Below are positions 28,343 through 36,649 of a stretch of 64,000 bases of DNA, in pieces. Origin of the DNA: Geodermatophilus marinus (lineage in GTDB: Bacteria; Actinomycetota; Actinomycetes; Mycobacteriales; Geodermatophilaceae); contig NZ_QVQH01000026.1 in the NCBI RefSeq assembly GCF_003428645.1, positions 1 through 64,000 on the forward strand, in the 5' to 3' direction. Position numbers and translations under genes: made by a program. Position 1 is the first letter of the stretch. Each line of letters begins with the position of its first letter. The notes beneath the pieces are model-generated. The model was not told the origin of the DNA, did not search any database, and was given only the letters and a program-made list of their open reading frames with translations.

Positions 28343-29500
28343 GTGGAGCACGTCGCCGCCCTCCTGCTGGAACTGGGCCTGCTCTTCCTCGGGCTCGCCC
28401 TGCTCGGCCTGCTCGCCCGCCGGGTGCAGCTCTCGCCCGTCCCGTTCGTGCTGCTCGCCGCCCTGGCACTGGGCGACGGCGGCCTGGTCCCGCTGACCAC
28501 GGCCCAGCCGTTCATCGAGGCGGCCGCCGAGATCGGCGTCGTCCTGCTGCTCCTGGCGCTGGGCCTGGAGTTCTCCCCCGACGAGCTGTTCGGCTCGCTG
28601 CGCCGCCACGGCCCCTCGGGGTTGGTCGACCTGCTGCTCAACGCACCGCCCGGCTTCGTCGCCGGGCTGCTGCTCGGGCTGCCCTGGGAGGGGGCGCTGG
28701 CGCTGGCCGGCGTCACCTACATCTCCTCGTCGGGGATCATCGCCCGGCTGCTCGGCGACCTGGGCCGGCTGGCCAACCGGGAGACGCCGGCGGTGCTGTC
28801 GGTGCTGGTGCTCGAGGACCTCGCGATGGCGCTGTTCCTGCCGCTGCTGGTGGTGGCCCTCGCCGGCGCCGGCCCGGCCGCGGCCGCCGGGGGCATCGGG
28901 CTGGCCCTCGGGGCCGTCGTCGTGGTGATCCTGGCCGCCCAGCGGCACGGGCACCGGCTCGGCCGGCTGATGGCCCACCCCGACGACGAGCAGGTGATGC
29001 TGCGGCTGGTCGGGCTGACCCTGCTGGTGGCCGGCCTGGCGCAGGCGCTGGGGGCCTCGGCCGCGGTCGGGGCCTTCCTCGTCGGGCTGGCCCTCCCGGA
29101 GTCCTTCGCCGACCGCGCCCGGGCCATCCTGGGGCCGCTGCGCAACCTCTTCGCCGCCACCTTCTTCGTGGCCTTCGGGCTGACCACCGATCCCGGGGAG
29201 GTGCTGCCGGTGCTGCCCGCCGTCGTGCTGCTGGGCGTGGTCACCGCGGCGACCAAGGTGGCCACCGGGTGGTTCGCCGCCCGCCGGGACGGTGTCGGCG
29301 TCCCGGGCCGCCTGCGCGCGGGCACGGCGCTGGTGGCCCGCGGCGAGTTCTCCATCGTCATCGCCGGGCTGGCGGTCGCCGCCGGCATCCCCGAGCTGGG
29401 CCCGGTGGCCACCGGCTACGTGCTCCTGCTGGCCGTGCTGGGCCCGGTGCTGACCCGCTTCGCCGAGCCGCGCGGCCTGCGCCCGGCCCTGCCCCGCTGA
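28343..29500 (+). CDS. khtU: KhtU-like cation:proton antiporter (CPA2 family)
   Basis: A 385-residue membrane protein with about a dozen hydrophobic segments and the Na+/H+-exchanger fold. The conserved segment VVLLLLALGLEFSPDELF and the unwound-helix region EDLAMALFLPLL contain the acidic residues expected for ion binding; ARGEFSIVIAGLAV is the typical C-terminal motif. It is short for KefB/C because it lacks its own RCK domains, which fits use of the separate KhtT subunit encoded 4 bp upstream. It would exchange K+ (possibly NH4+) for protons. It is followed by a strong terminator. Confidence 0.85.
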   Translation: MEHVAALLLELGLLFLGLALLGLLARRVQLSPVPFVLLAALALGDGGLVPLTTAQPFIEAAAEIGVVLLLLALGLEFSPDELFGSLRRHGPSGLVDLLLNAPPGFVAGLLLGLPWEGALALAGVTYISSSGIIARLLGDLGRLANRETPAVLSVLVLEDLAMALFLPLLVVALAGAGPAAAAGGIGLALGAVVVVILAAQRHGHRLGRLMAHPDDEQVMLRLVGLTLLVAGLAQALGASAAVGAFLVGLALPESFADRARAILGPLRNLFAATFFVAFGLTTDPGEVLPVLPAVVLLGVVTAATKVATGWFAARRDGVGVPGRLRAGTALVARGEFSIVIAGLAVAAGIPELGPVATGYVLLLAVLGPVLTRFAEPRGLRPALPR

Positions 29501-29657
29501 CCCCTCGATGATCAGGTGACCCGGTCGTTGCCGGTCCTGGCTGACCGCGGCCCCGTCCAGGGCACCGCCCCGAGCGGAGCGAGGGGTGGGGAGGGCAGGG
29601 GTGCTTCCTCCGGCAACGGTGAGCCCGGAGCCCGCTGAAGGGCCTCCGGACGCACCG

Positions 29658-29691
29658 CGGGGCCCGGCCGGGTGCTCCCGGCCGGGCCCCG
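29658..29691. terminator. Bidirectional terminator (antiporter / reductase)
   Basis: A perfect 15-bp stem (29658-29672 with 29677-29691) around the loop TGCT, between convergent genes. The remaining 29501-29657 stretch shows no gene or clear signal. Confidence 0.85.
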
Positions 29692-29704
29692 TGGGCAGCC
29701 GCGC

Positions 29705-30469
29705 TCAGGCGCGCGGGCCGCCCGCGGCGTAGACGACCTGCCCGGAGACGAACCCGGCGCCCTCGCTCACCAGGAACGACACCAGGTGGGCGATGTCCTC
29801 GGGCTGGCCGACCCGCTGCACGGGGATCTGCGCGGCGGCGCCCTTGATGAAGTCCTCGAACGGGATGCCCATCCGGTCGGCGGTCGCCTTGGTCATCTCG
29901 GTCTGGATGAAGCCCGGGGCGATGGCGTTGGCGGTGACGCCGAACTTGCCCAGCTCGATGGCCAGGGTCTTGGTGAAGCCCTGCAGCCCGGCCTTGGCGG
30001 TCGAGTAGTTGGCCTGGCCGCGGTTGCCGAGCGCCGAGACGCTGGAGAGGTTGACGACCCGGCCCCACTTGGCCTCGATCATGTGCTTCTGCACCGCGCG
30101 GGTCATGAGGAAGGCACCCCGCAGGTGCACGTTCATGACCACGTCCCAGTCGACCTCGGTCATCTTGAACAGCATGTTGTCGCGGGTGACGCCCGCGTTG
30201 TTGACCAGCACGGTCGGGGCGCCGAGCTCGGCGGCGACGCGGTCGACCGCCGCCTCGACCTGCTCGGCGTCGCTGACGTCGGCACCGACGGCCAGGGCGC
30301 GCCCGCCGGCGGACTCGATCGCCGACACGGTCTCCTTGCCGGCCGACTCCTCCAGGTCGAGCACGCCGACGGCGAAGCCGTCCTGGGCCAGTCGCACGGC
30401 CGTCGCCGCGCCGATCCCGCGGGCGGCTCCGGTGACGATCGCCACGCGGGTGCTGGTTGCCTCGGTCAT
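29705..30469 (-). CDS. SDR reductase, acetoacetyl-CoA / 3-oxoacyl reductase type (PhaB/FabG)
   Basis: A 254-residue short-chain dehydrogenase with TGAARGIGAATA, NNAGVTRD, the catalytic YSTAK and VSGQVVYAAGG at the C-terminus, all as in FabG/PhaB. It would reduce a 3-ketoacyl thioester to the 3-hydroxy form with NADPH. The open frame extends to 30736, but the ATG at 30469 gives the normal N-terminus and has AGAGAGGG in front. No fatty-acid or polyhydroxyalkanoate genes adjoin it, so the carrier (ACP or CoA) is undecided. Confidence 0.87.
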   Translation of the reverse strand: MTEATSTRVAIVTGAARGIGAATAVRLAQDGFAVGVLDLEESAGKETVSAIESAGGRALAVGADVSDAEQVEAAVDRVAAELGAPTVLVNNAGVTRDNMLFKMTEVDWDVVMNVHLRGAFLMTRAVQKHMIEAKWGRVVNLSSVSALGNRGQANYSTAKAGLQGFTKTLAIELGKFGVTANAIAPGFIQTEMTKATADRMGIPFEDFIKGAAAQIPVQRVGQPEDIAHLVSFLVSEGAGFVSGQVVYAAGGPRA

Positions 30470-30536
30470 GGGGTCCCTCTCTCGTCGGTTGCGCCGTCCG
30501 GCGTCCCCGACACGGTACGGCGGGCCCCCGCGGCAC

Positions 30537-30969
30537 CTACCGGCCGGTAGCCCGACCCGCCGGGCCGGCCTCGGGAGGGCCCGGCGGCACCACGTCGACC
30601 CCGTCGAAGCCCTCCCCGGCCGGGGGCGGCACGAACCGCCGCGCGGTGCCCCGGAAGCCCGCCTGGCGGCACCCGCGCGCGACCGGTGCGGGCGTCGTTG
30701 CGGGCGGCGCAGGTGGCCGGCGGCGTGGCCAGCCACACCGCGCGGACGGCGACGCCCGCGGCGCGGGCCGCCGTTACGAGCGGGGCCCGCTCGGCCGGGG
30801 TCGGGTTCGTGGTGTCGACGACCACGCTGCGGCCGGCGGCGAGCAGCTCGGCGACCACCCGGCGCCGGGCGTCGGGCCCGTGGTCCTTGCTCACGACCGC
30901 GTGCGTCGCGGCGAGCCGCTCGCGCACCCAGGTCGGCTTCCCGCTGCCCTGGAGCCCGGCCACCACGAC
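30537..30969 (-). pseudogene. P-loop NTPase / small kinase, frameshifted as sequenced
   Basis: The N-terminal part has a Walker-A-like GLQGSGKPTW (proline where serine or threonine is usual just after GK), then VVVDTTNPTPAERAPLV and VWLATPPATCAARND, as in the small AAA-type/polynucleotide-kinase-like proteins common in actinobacteria. After TGRARVPP the frame breaks near 30658-30662, in a GGCGGG run. In the next frame the expected ending FRGTARRFVPP...EGFDGVDVV continues to a TAG at 30537-30539, so one extra base is present. GTG 30969 or 30966 is the start; no good ribosome-binding site is visible. Either a sequencing error or a recent lesion. Confidence 0.7.
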
Positions 30970-30992
30970 CAGCTCCGCGGCCGGCCCGCCGG

Positions 30993-31256
30993 CTACGCCG
31001 ACCTCCGCAGCGGGGTCACCTCCGTGTCGTCGTCCGCACCGGGCCGCGGCGCGGGGTGCTCGACCAGCGCCAGGACGCGGCCGGCCATGAACCGGGCCGA
31101 GCGGACGGGGGTGCCGCCGCGGGTGGTCTCGGTGACCTCGACCAGGCCGCGGCCGTGGGTCACGTCCACCCGGCGGCCGGCCCGGGTGGCCTCGATCTCG
31201 TAGGTCCGGGTGCTGCCGCCGGCGTCGATCACGACCTCGACTCGATCGCCCTTCAT
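30993..31256 (-). CDS. Small conserved hypothetical protein
   Basis: An 87-residue protein (ATG at 31256 preceded by GGAGGTGGAG) rich in beta-strand: KGDRVEVVIDAGGSTRTYEIEATRAGRRVDVTHGRGLVEVTE. The C-terminus is charged. It looks like a one-domain small beta protein; I do not recognise a family. Its stop lies about 24 bp before the P-loop gene start, so both may be cotranscribed. Confidence 0.65.
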   Translation of the reverse strand: MKGDRVEVVIDAGGSTRTYEIEATRAGRRVDVTHGRGLVEVTETTRGGTPVRSARFMAGRVLALVEHPAPRPGADDDTEVTPLRRSA

Positions 31257-31344
31257 CTCCACCTCCGGGGGATCCTGCCGGGCGGGCGCCCGGCCTGGGG
31301 ACAACGTCCTCCAGGGGTCCGACATTCCGCGCTGACCTGCGCGT

Positions 31345-32637
31345 TCAGTCCTCGTGGTGGCGCCGGTGCGGCCGCGGGACGTGCAGCGCGCGGACCGAGG
31401 CCAGCGCCGCGCGGCGGCGGTCGGCGCGCTGCCGGGCCCGGCTGGTCCGCGGCGCGCGGGGCTCCTCCCGCAGCAGCGCGTCGAGCCAGTGGCCCCGGGG
31501 GTCGACGTCGACGAGCAGGGCCTTGACGAGCAGGGTCAGCGGGATGGCGAGCAGCGCCCCGAGCGCCCCGAGCACCCAGCCCCAGAACAGCAGCGCGACG
31601 AAGGTGACCGTCATCGACAACCCGACCGAGTCACCCACGAACCGCGGCTGGACGAGCGTCTGGACGACGAAGTTGAGCAGCGCGTAGACCGCGACGACGA
31701 CCCAGAACTCGGTCCACCCGCCGGAGAGCAGGCCGAGGATGGCCGGCGGCACCAGGCCGAGCACGAACCCGATGTTGGGCACGTAGTTGGTGATGAAGGC
31801 CAGCAGCCCCCACACGATCGGCAGCGGGATGCCGATGACGGCCAGGGCGATCGCGTCGAACACCGCCACGATCGCGCCGAAGACCGTGCTCACCAGCAGG
31901 TAGCTGCGGGTGCCCCGGGAGAACAGCCCCAGCGCGATCGGCAGGTGCGGGCGCTCCGCGGCCACCAGCGCCAGCCGCCGTCCCCAGCCGCCGGACTCGA
32001 TGGCCAGGAACACCAGGGCCGACAGCAGGAGCACCAGCGTGGTCGCCGCGTCGGTGACCCGGGTGAGCAGGCCGGTCGCGACGCCGACCAGCTGCCCGTA
32101 GTCGAAGTCGGCGACGAGGTCGGAGAGCTGCCCGGAGACGATGCCCCGGTCGTTGAGGTCGGTGACCACCTCGGCCAGCAGCACCTCGGCCTGGCCGGCG
32201 TAGTCGGGCAGCAGCGCGGCGAACTGCGCGATGGACACCACGAGGAGGGCCACGAAGGCCAGGAGCACCGCCCACACCAGCACGAGCAGGACGGTGGCGC
32301 CGGCCCACCGCGGCCAGCCCAGCCGCTCCAGGACGCGCTGCACGGGCATGAGGGCGATGACCACGACGAGGGCCACCAGCACCGGGCCGACCAGCCAGGC
32401 GATGGACCGGACGCCCGCGATCGCGATCGTGGCGGTCGCCCCACCGACGAGCAGGAGCAGCCAGCGCGGCAGGAGCCCCTCGGGTGCCTGGGGCGCCTGG
32501 GGCAGGACGCCGGGCGCCGGGGCGCCCGCCTGCGGCTCGGCGTCCGGCGCGGCGGGGGCCGCGGCCTCCCCGGCGTCCCCGCCCCCGGTCGGCGCCGGCT
32601 GCCCGGCGCCGCCCCGCCGTCCCTGCTGCACCACCAT
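31345..32637 (-). CDS. AI-2E family transporter (PerM-type), copy 2
   Basis: A 430-residue permease. Residues 1-50 are Gly/Ala/Pro-rich and cytosolic; eight hydrophobic segments follow, with the family core IGIPLPIVWGLLAFITNYVPNIGFVLG and the conserved VQTLVQPRFVGDSVGLSMTVTF. The C-terminal 40 residues are strongly basic (RAPRTSRARQRADRRRAALA), possibly for membrane or nucleic-acid contact. GGGAGGTCGG supports the start. The substrate is unknown. It is clearly more divergent from copies 1 and 3 at its QP motif (QPRFVG rather than QPVIM/QPVIQ). Confidence 0.88.
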   Translation of the reverse strand: MVVQQGRRGGAGQPAPTGGGDAGEAAAPAAPDAEPQAGAPAPGVLPQAPQAPEGLLPRWLLLLVGGATATIAIAGVRSIAWLVGPVLVALVVVIALMPVQRVLERLGWPRWAGATVLLVLVWAVLLAFVALLVVSIAQFAALLPDYAGQAEVLLAEVVTDLNDRGIVSGQLSDLVADFDYGQLVGVATGLLTRVTDAATTLVLLLSALVFLAIESGGWGRRLALVAAERPHLPIALGLFSRGTRSYLLVSTVFGAIVAVFDAIALAVIGIPLPIVWGLLAFITNYVPNIGFVLGLVPPAILGLLSGGWTEFWVVVAVYALLNFVVQTLVQPRFVGDSVGLSMTVTFVALLFWGWVLGALGALLAIPLTLLVKALLVDVDPRGHWLDALLREEPRAPRTSRARQRADRRRAALASVRALHVPRPHRRHHED

Positions 32638-32744
32638 CTCCGACCTCCCCCGGGCCCCGTGTCCCAGGACAGCCTGACACCCTCCGCGGGCAGCGGTTCA
32701 GCGCCCCGTGCGGCCCGTGCGGCGTGGCAGCGCGGTCACCGCGG

Positions 32745-33500
32745 TCACGCGCCCCGGTCGGCGGCCACCCGGTCGGTGAGGGCGAGCACCCGGCGCCACA
32801 CGTCCGCGCAGGCCTCGGCCCAGTCGCCGTGGGCCCGGTCGAAGAAGGAGTGCGGGGCGCCGTCGTACACGGCGGTCTCCACCTCGGCACCGCCGGTGCG
32901 CAACCGCCCGGCGAGCTCGAGCTGGTCCTCGACCGGGGTGGCGGCGTCGGCCCCGGCCACGACCAGGAGCGTGGGCCGGGTGGCGACGACGTCCCCGACC
33001 AGGGCGGGCCGGCCGTAGAAGCCGACGCAGGCGGCGAGGTCGACGTCCCCGCCGGAGAGCCGCCAGGCGTGGCTGCCGCCGAAGCAGAACCCGACGACCA
33101 CGACGGGCAGGTCGGGCCGGTCGCGCCCGCGCAGGTGCGCGATCGCGGCGGTGACGTCGGAGTCGACGCCCGCGGCGGTCACGCGGGGCACGTGCTCCTG
33201 CCAGTCGAAGTCCGGCCCCCTGGTCCCGGCCTCCGGCACGCCCGCGGTGCGACCGAACCAGTCGACCGCGACGGCCGGCAGACCCGCCTCGGCGAAGCGC
33301 TCGGCGAGGGCGACGTAGTAGGGGTGCAGGCCGCGGACGTCGGGGAGCAGCACCACGCCGACCGAGGCCGTCCCGGAGGGGGCGGCCAGGGCGGCGGCGA
33401 CCTCGGTGCCGTCAGCGGCGGTCAGCGTGAGCAGGCCGCGCTCGCCGACCGGCCCGGAGCGGGGCGGCGCCGGGGGGCGGCTGTCGGGGTCGTGGCACAT
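32745..33500 (-). CDS. Dienelactone hydrolase family protein
   Basis: A 251-residue alpha/beta-hydrolase with the cysteine nucleophile in VGFCFGG, as in dienelactone hydrolase, an aspartate in VVAGADAATPVE and a histidine in GAPHSFFD. The usual role is opening lactones such as 4-carboxymethylenebut-2-en-4-olide, but members act on many esters. No chlorocatechol or protocatechuate genes adjoin it, so its substrate is not defined. TAGAAC lies 7 bp before the ATG, suggesting a leaderless transcript. Confidence 0.88.
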   Translation of the reverse strand: MCHDPDSRPPAPPRSGPVGERGLLTLTAADGTEVAAALAAPSGTASVGVVLLPDVRGLHPYYVALAERFAEAGLPAVAVDWFGRTAGVPEAGTRGPDFDWQEHVPRVTAAGVDSDVTAAIAHLRGRDRPDLPVVVVGFCFGGSHAWRLSGGDVDLAACVGFYGRPALVGDVVATRPTLLVVAGADAATPVEDQLELAGRLRTGGAEVETAVYDGAPHSFFDRAHGDWAEACADVWRRVLALTDRVAADRGA

Positions 33501-33537
33501 GGGACCGGTTCTACCGGTGCGCCCCCCGGACCGCGCG

Positions 33538-34110
33538 TCAGCGGTCGGCCGCGGCGTCCGGGGCGTCGGGGTCGCCGCCGAAGATGCGGGCGGCCACCTC
33601 GCGCCGCGCCTCCGTCAGCCACGCGTGCTGGCGGTTGGCCTGCTCGATGAGGCCGTCGACGACCTCCGCGGCGACCCGGTCGTCGACGGCGGCCACCTCG
33701 CGCAGCGTCTCGAAACCGCTCCGCTTGGCCCGCACCGCCGAGGCGAGGAACTCGAACTCGACCAGGTCCGACAGCGGCGAGCGGGTCACCCAGCGCCCGT
33801 TGGGCTTGACCCGGCTGACCTTCTCCGCCGTCCAGAGCAGCACCTTCTTGATGTGCTGCACCGGCAGCCCGAGAGCGGAGATGACCCGCTCGAGCTCCTC
33901 GTTCTCCTCGTGCAGCTCCCGGCGCAGCTGCTCCAGCGGGGCCTCGTAGGCGCTGCCCCGGTGCACGCCGATCATCCGGCCGACCAGCTCGATGCCGCCG
34001 ACGCTGGCCGCGAGGTGGTCGTTGAGGTAGACGGTGAGCAGGTCGGCGTTGCGCAGACCCGTGCTGGTCTCGGGCACGGCCACCTCCGGTGAGCGGGACA
34101 TCGCACCCAT
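33538..34110 (-). CDS. All-helical conserved hypothetical protein
   Basis: A 190-residue protein predicted to be entirely alpha-helical: four or five amphipathic helices, beginning GLRNADLLTVYLNDHLAASVGGIELVG, with acidic and histidine residues (DHLA, HEENEELER, EQANRQHAW) that give a ferritin-like four-helix feel. No di-iron EXXH pair can be assigned with confidence. MSRSPEV at 34101 is an alternative start. Similar proteins occur widely in actinobacteria without known function. Confidence 0.7.
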   Translation of the reverse strand: MGAMSRSPEVAVPETSTGLRNADLLTVYLNDHLAASVGGIELVGRMIGVHRGSAYEAPLEQLRRELHEENEELERVISALGLPVQHIKKVLLWTAEKVSRVKPNGRWVTRSPLSDLVEFEFLASAVRAKRSGFETLREVAAVDDRVAAEVVDGLIEQANRQHAWLTEARREVAARIFGGDPDAPDAAADR

Positions 34111-34149
34111 TCTCGCCGCCCGGGGATCACCGCGCTCGACCGGTCCGGC

Positions 34150-34635
34150 TCAGCCCGCCGCCCGGTCGAGCAGCCGGGCGGCGGTGCGCCGCAGGTCGCG
34201 CTCGACCTCCCACTGGGCGGCCAGGAGCCGCTGGCCGACCGCCTGCCGGGAGATGCCGAGGGCCGCGGCCGCCCTCGCCTGCGTCCGCCCGGCGCACACG
34301 AGCTCGATCGCCTCCCACGCCTGGGCGCTGCGCCGCTGCACCAGCCCCGCCAGGGCGGTGAGGACGGCCTGCGCATCGGCTGCCTCGGCCGGGTCGGCCC
34401 CGCGGACCGCCAGCCGGGCCGGCCGCCGGCGGGCGGCCTCCAGCGCGCGCCGGGCGGCCGGCGCCGCGGCGCCGGGTCCCGCACCGGCGGGCCCCGCCCC
34501 GACCCCCACGGTCCGGCCGGGGCGGCGGACGAGCCGCAGGACCGCGTCGACCACCGCCTCGGACCCGTCGAGAACGGGCGGGACGGCGGGGTCCGGCCCG
34601 TCGACGGTGCCCAGCACGGCCACCACGAACGGCAC
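34150..34635 (-). CDS. Hypothetical protein with C-terminal HTH
   Basis: A 161-residue protein. The last 50 residues contain a clear helix-turn-helix (GRTQARAAAALGISRQAVGQRL) after an Ala-rich helical middle. The N-terminus MPFVVAVLGTVDG resembles the start of SatD-like proteins, but this is a loose resemblance. CAGGCT sits 6 bp before the GTG start, so the message may be leaderless. Probably a small DNA-binding regulator. Confidence 0.6.
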   Translation of the reverse strand: MPFVVAVLGTVDGPDPAVPPVLDGSEAVVDAVLRLVRRPGRTVGVGAGPAGAGPGAAAPAARRALEAARRRPARLAVRGADPAEAADAQAVLTALAGLVQRRSAQAWEAIELVCAGRTQARAAAALGISRQAVGQRLLAAQWEVERDLRRTAARLLDRAAG

Positions 34636-34701
34636 GGGGAGAGCCTGGCACCCGGCACGCCCGCGACCCGGGAGCCGGGCCGGAGCGCCGCCGGCGGCGG
34701 G

Positions 34702-35169
34702 TCACGTCGCGGCGGCCACCTCGGGCGGGAAGCCGCCGGTGGCCACGGGCCCCCACCGCTCGACGGTCACGCGCAGCAGCGACTTGCCCTGCCGGGTCAT
34801 GGCCGCCCGGTACTCGTCCCAGTCGGGGTGCTCGCCGCTGATGGCGCGGAAGTAGTCGACCAGCGGCTCGAGGGCCTCCGGCAGGTCCAGGACCTCCGCC
34901 CGGCCGTCGACCTGCACCCACGGGCCGTCCCAGTCGTCGGAGAGGACGCACAGGGAGACGGCGGGGTCCCGGCGGGCGTTGACCACCTTGGCCCGCGACG
35001 GGTACGTCGAGACGACCACGCGCCCCTGCCCGTCCAGGCCGCACGTCACCGGGGACAGCTGCGGGGACCCGTCGGAGCGGCGGGTGACCAGGAGCGCCCG
35101 GTGGCGGGGGCGCAGGAAGTCCTCGAGGGCGGCGCGGTCGACCCGGTCGGCGGTGGCGGTCTTCGGCAT
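34702..35169 (-). CDS. PPOX-class (pyridoxamine-5-phosphate-oxidase fold) F420/FMN-dependent protein
   Basis: A 155-residue split-barrel protein: LRPRHRALLVTRRSDGSPQLSPVTCGLDGQGRVVVSTY, the KVVNARRDPAVSLCVL strand-helix pair and WVQVDGRAEVLDLPEALEPL are all typical of the PPOX-class F420-dependent family of actinobacteria. Such enzymes reduce or oxidise small molecules with F420, or bind it. The ATG at 35169 was chosen over a long upstream frame that runs through the divergent permease. It is divergent from AI-2E copy 3. Confidence 0.84.
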   Translation of the reverse strand: MPKTATADRVDRAALEDFLRPRHRALLVTRRSDGSPQLSPVTCGLDGQGRVVVSTYPSRAKVVNARRDPAVSLCVLSDDWDGPWVQVDGRAEVLDLPEALEPLVDYFRAISGEHPDWDEYRAAMTRQGKSLLRVTVERWGPVATGGFPPEVAAAT

Positions 35170-35212
35170 GGCCCGACGGTATGGCCCGACGGCGCGACGC
35201 GCCCGGGAGATC

Positions 35213-35236
35213 GTTTCCGGACCCGGTCGCGGGTAC
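35213..35236 (+). promoter_or_regulatory. Putative SigB/SigF-type promoter for AI-2E copy 3
   Basis: GTTT (35213-35216), 14 bp, GGGTAC (35231-35236), just before the permease start at 35248 or 35260. It matches the GNNT-N14-16-GGGTAC/T form reported for Streptomyces SigB and is close to the mycobacterial SigF form. A SigB/SigF gene lies at 48.9 kb. Confidence 0.6.
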
Positions 35237-35247
35237 ATGCTCGTGTC

Positions 35248-36582
35248 GTGATCGATCGCATGAGGCTCCGCTCCGGCCGGTCCGCCCGGGCCGACGTCCC
35301 CCACGACCGCCGCGACGCCTCCCCCGGGGACGAGGCGGCGCAGGAGGCGGCATCGCGGGACGCGGCGCGCGACCCGGGCCGCGCCGAGGCCCGGACTCCG
35401 GCGCCGGCCGAGGGCCGCGGGCCCCGGCTGCGCGCCGCCGTCCGGTCGCTGGCCGTGATCAGCGCCCAGCTGCTGCTCATCGTGGCCGCGGTCGTCGTGC
35501 TCGGCTGGGTGGCCGGGCGGTTGTGGGTCATCCTGCTGCCGATCGTGCTCGGCCTGCTGTTCGCGACGGTCCTGTGGCCGCCGGCCCGCTTCCTGCGCAA
35601 GCACCGCTGCCCGCCGGCGCTCGCGGCGGTCGTCGTCCTGCTGGGCTTCCTCGCCGCCATCGGCGGGCTGATCGCCTGGATCGCCCCGTCGGTGGTCGAC
35701 CAGGGCCAGGAGCTCGCCGACGCCGCCACCGCCGCGCTGGAGGACATCCAGGAGTGGCTGCAGGGCCCGCCGTTCAACCTCGGGCAGGACCAGATCGGCC
35801 AGTACGTCGACCAGGCCATCAACTCGGTCCAGGCCAACGCCCAGAGCATCGCCGGCGCCGCGGTCACCGGCGCCTCGGCGATCGGGAACGGGCTGATCAA
35901 CCTGGTCCTCGCCCTGGTGCTGGCGTTCTTCTTCATCAAGGACGGCCCGCGCTGGACGCCGTGGCTCTCGGCGCAGACCGGCCCGAAGGCCGCCCCGCAC
36001 GTGGCCGCGCTGTCCTACAAGACCTGGACCACGCTGTCGGAGTTCATCAAGCAGCAGGCGCTGGTCGGCTTCGTCGACGCCTTCTTCATCGGGCTGGGGT
36101 TGTGGATCCTCGGCGTCCCGCTGGTGCTGCCGCTGGCGGTGCTGACGTTCTTCGGCGCCTTCATCCCGATCATCGGTGCCTTCGTCGCCGGCGGGTTCGC
36201 CGTGCTGATCGCGCTGGTCAGCAACGGGTGGACGACGGCGCTCATCGTGCTCGGCATCGTCATCCTCGTGCAGCAGATCGAGGGCAACGTCCTGCAACCG
36301 GTCATCCAGGGGCGCGGGTTCAACCTGCACCCCGCCGTGGTCATCCTGGCGGTGACCGCGGGGGCCAGCCTGGCCGGGATCATCGGCGCCTTCCTCGGCG
36401 TGCCCGTGGCGGCGCTCATCGCGGTCGTCTACCGGTACGTGCGCGACGAGCTCGACGGTCGCTCGCCCGAGGTCACCGAGGACGGCGACCGGCCGCGGGT
36501 CACCGGCGACGAGGAGCACGCCCGCGTGGTGCACGACCCGGTGGGGGACGGCGGCGACGGCGGCGCCCCCGAGCGGGGCTGA
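35248..36582 (+). CDS. AI-2E family transporter (PerM-type), copy 3
   Basis: A permease of about 444 residues. The first 70 are hydrophilic and rich in Arg/Asp/Ala; eight membrane segments follow, with the family core GVPLVLPLAVLTFFGAFIPIIGAFVAG and QQIEGNVLQPVIQGRGFNLHPAVV. It resembles copy 1 more than copy 2 in this core. GTG 35248 and ATG 35260 are both possible starts and neither has a good ribosome-binding site. A stress-sigma promoter-like element lies just upstream. Substrate unknown; an osmotic or stress role would fit the promoter. Confidence 0.87.
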   Translation: MIDRMRLRSGRSARADVPHDRRDASPGDEAAQEAASRDAARDPGRAEARTPAPAEGRGPRLRAAVRSLAVISAQLLLIVAAVVVLGWVAGRLWVILLPIVLGLLFATVLWPPARFLRKHRCPPALAAVVVLLGFLAAIGGLIAWIAPSVVDQGQELADAATAALEDIQEWLQGPPFNLGQDQIGQYVDQAINSVQANAQSIAGAAVTGASAIGNGLINLVLALVLAFFFIKDGPRWTPWLSAQTGPKAAPHVAALSYKTWTTLSEFIKQQALVGFVDAFFIGLGLWILGVPLVLPLAVLTFFGAFIPIIGAFVAGGFAVLIALVSNGWTTALIVLGIVILVQQIEGNVLQPVIQGRGFNLHPAVVILAVTAGASLAGIIGAFLGVPVAALIAVVYRYVRDELDGRSPEVTEDGDRPRVTGDEEHARVVHDPVGDGGDGGAPERG

Positions 36583-36649
36583 CCCCGGGGCCGGGAATGC
36601 CGCGCGCGCCCGGGGGCTTGTCCGTGCAGGACACGACGGAGGAGGAGCC

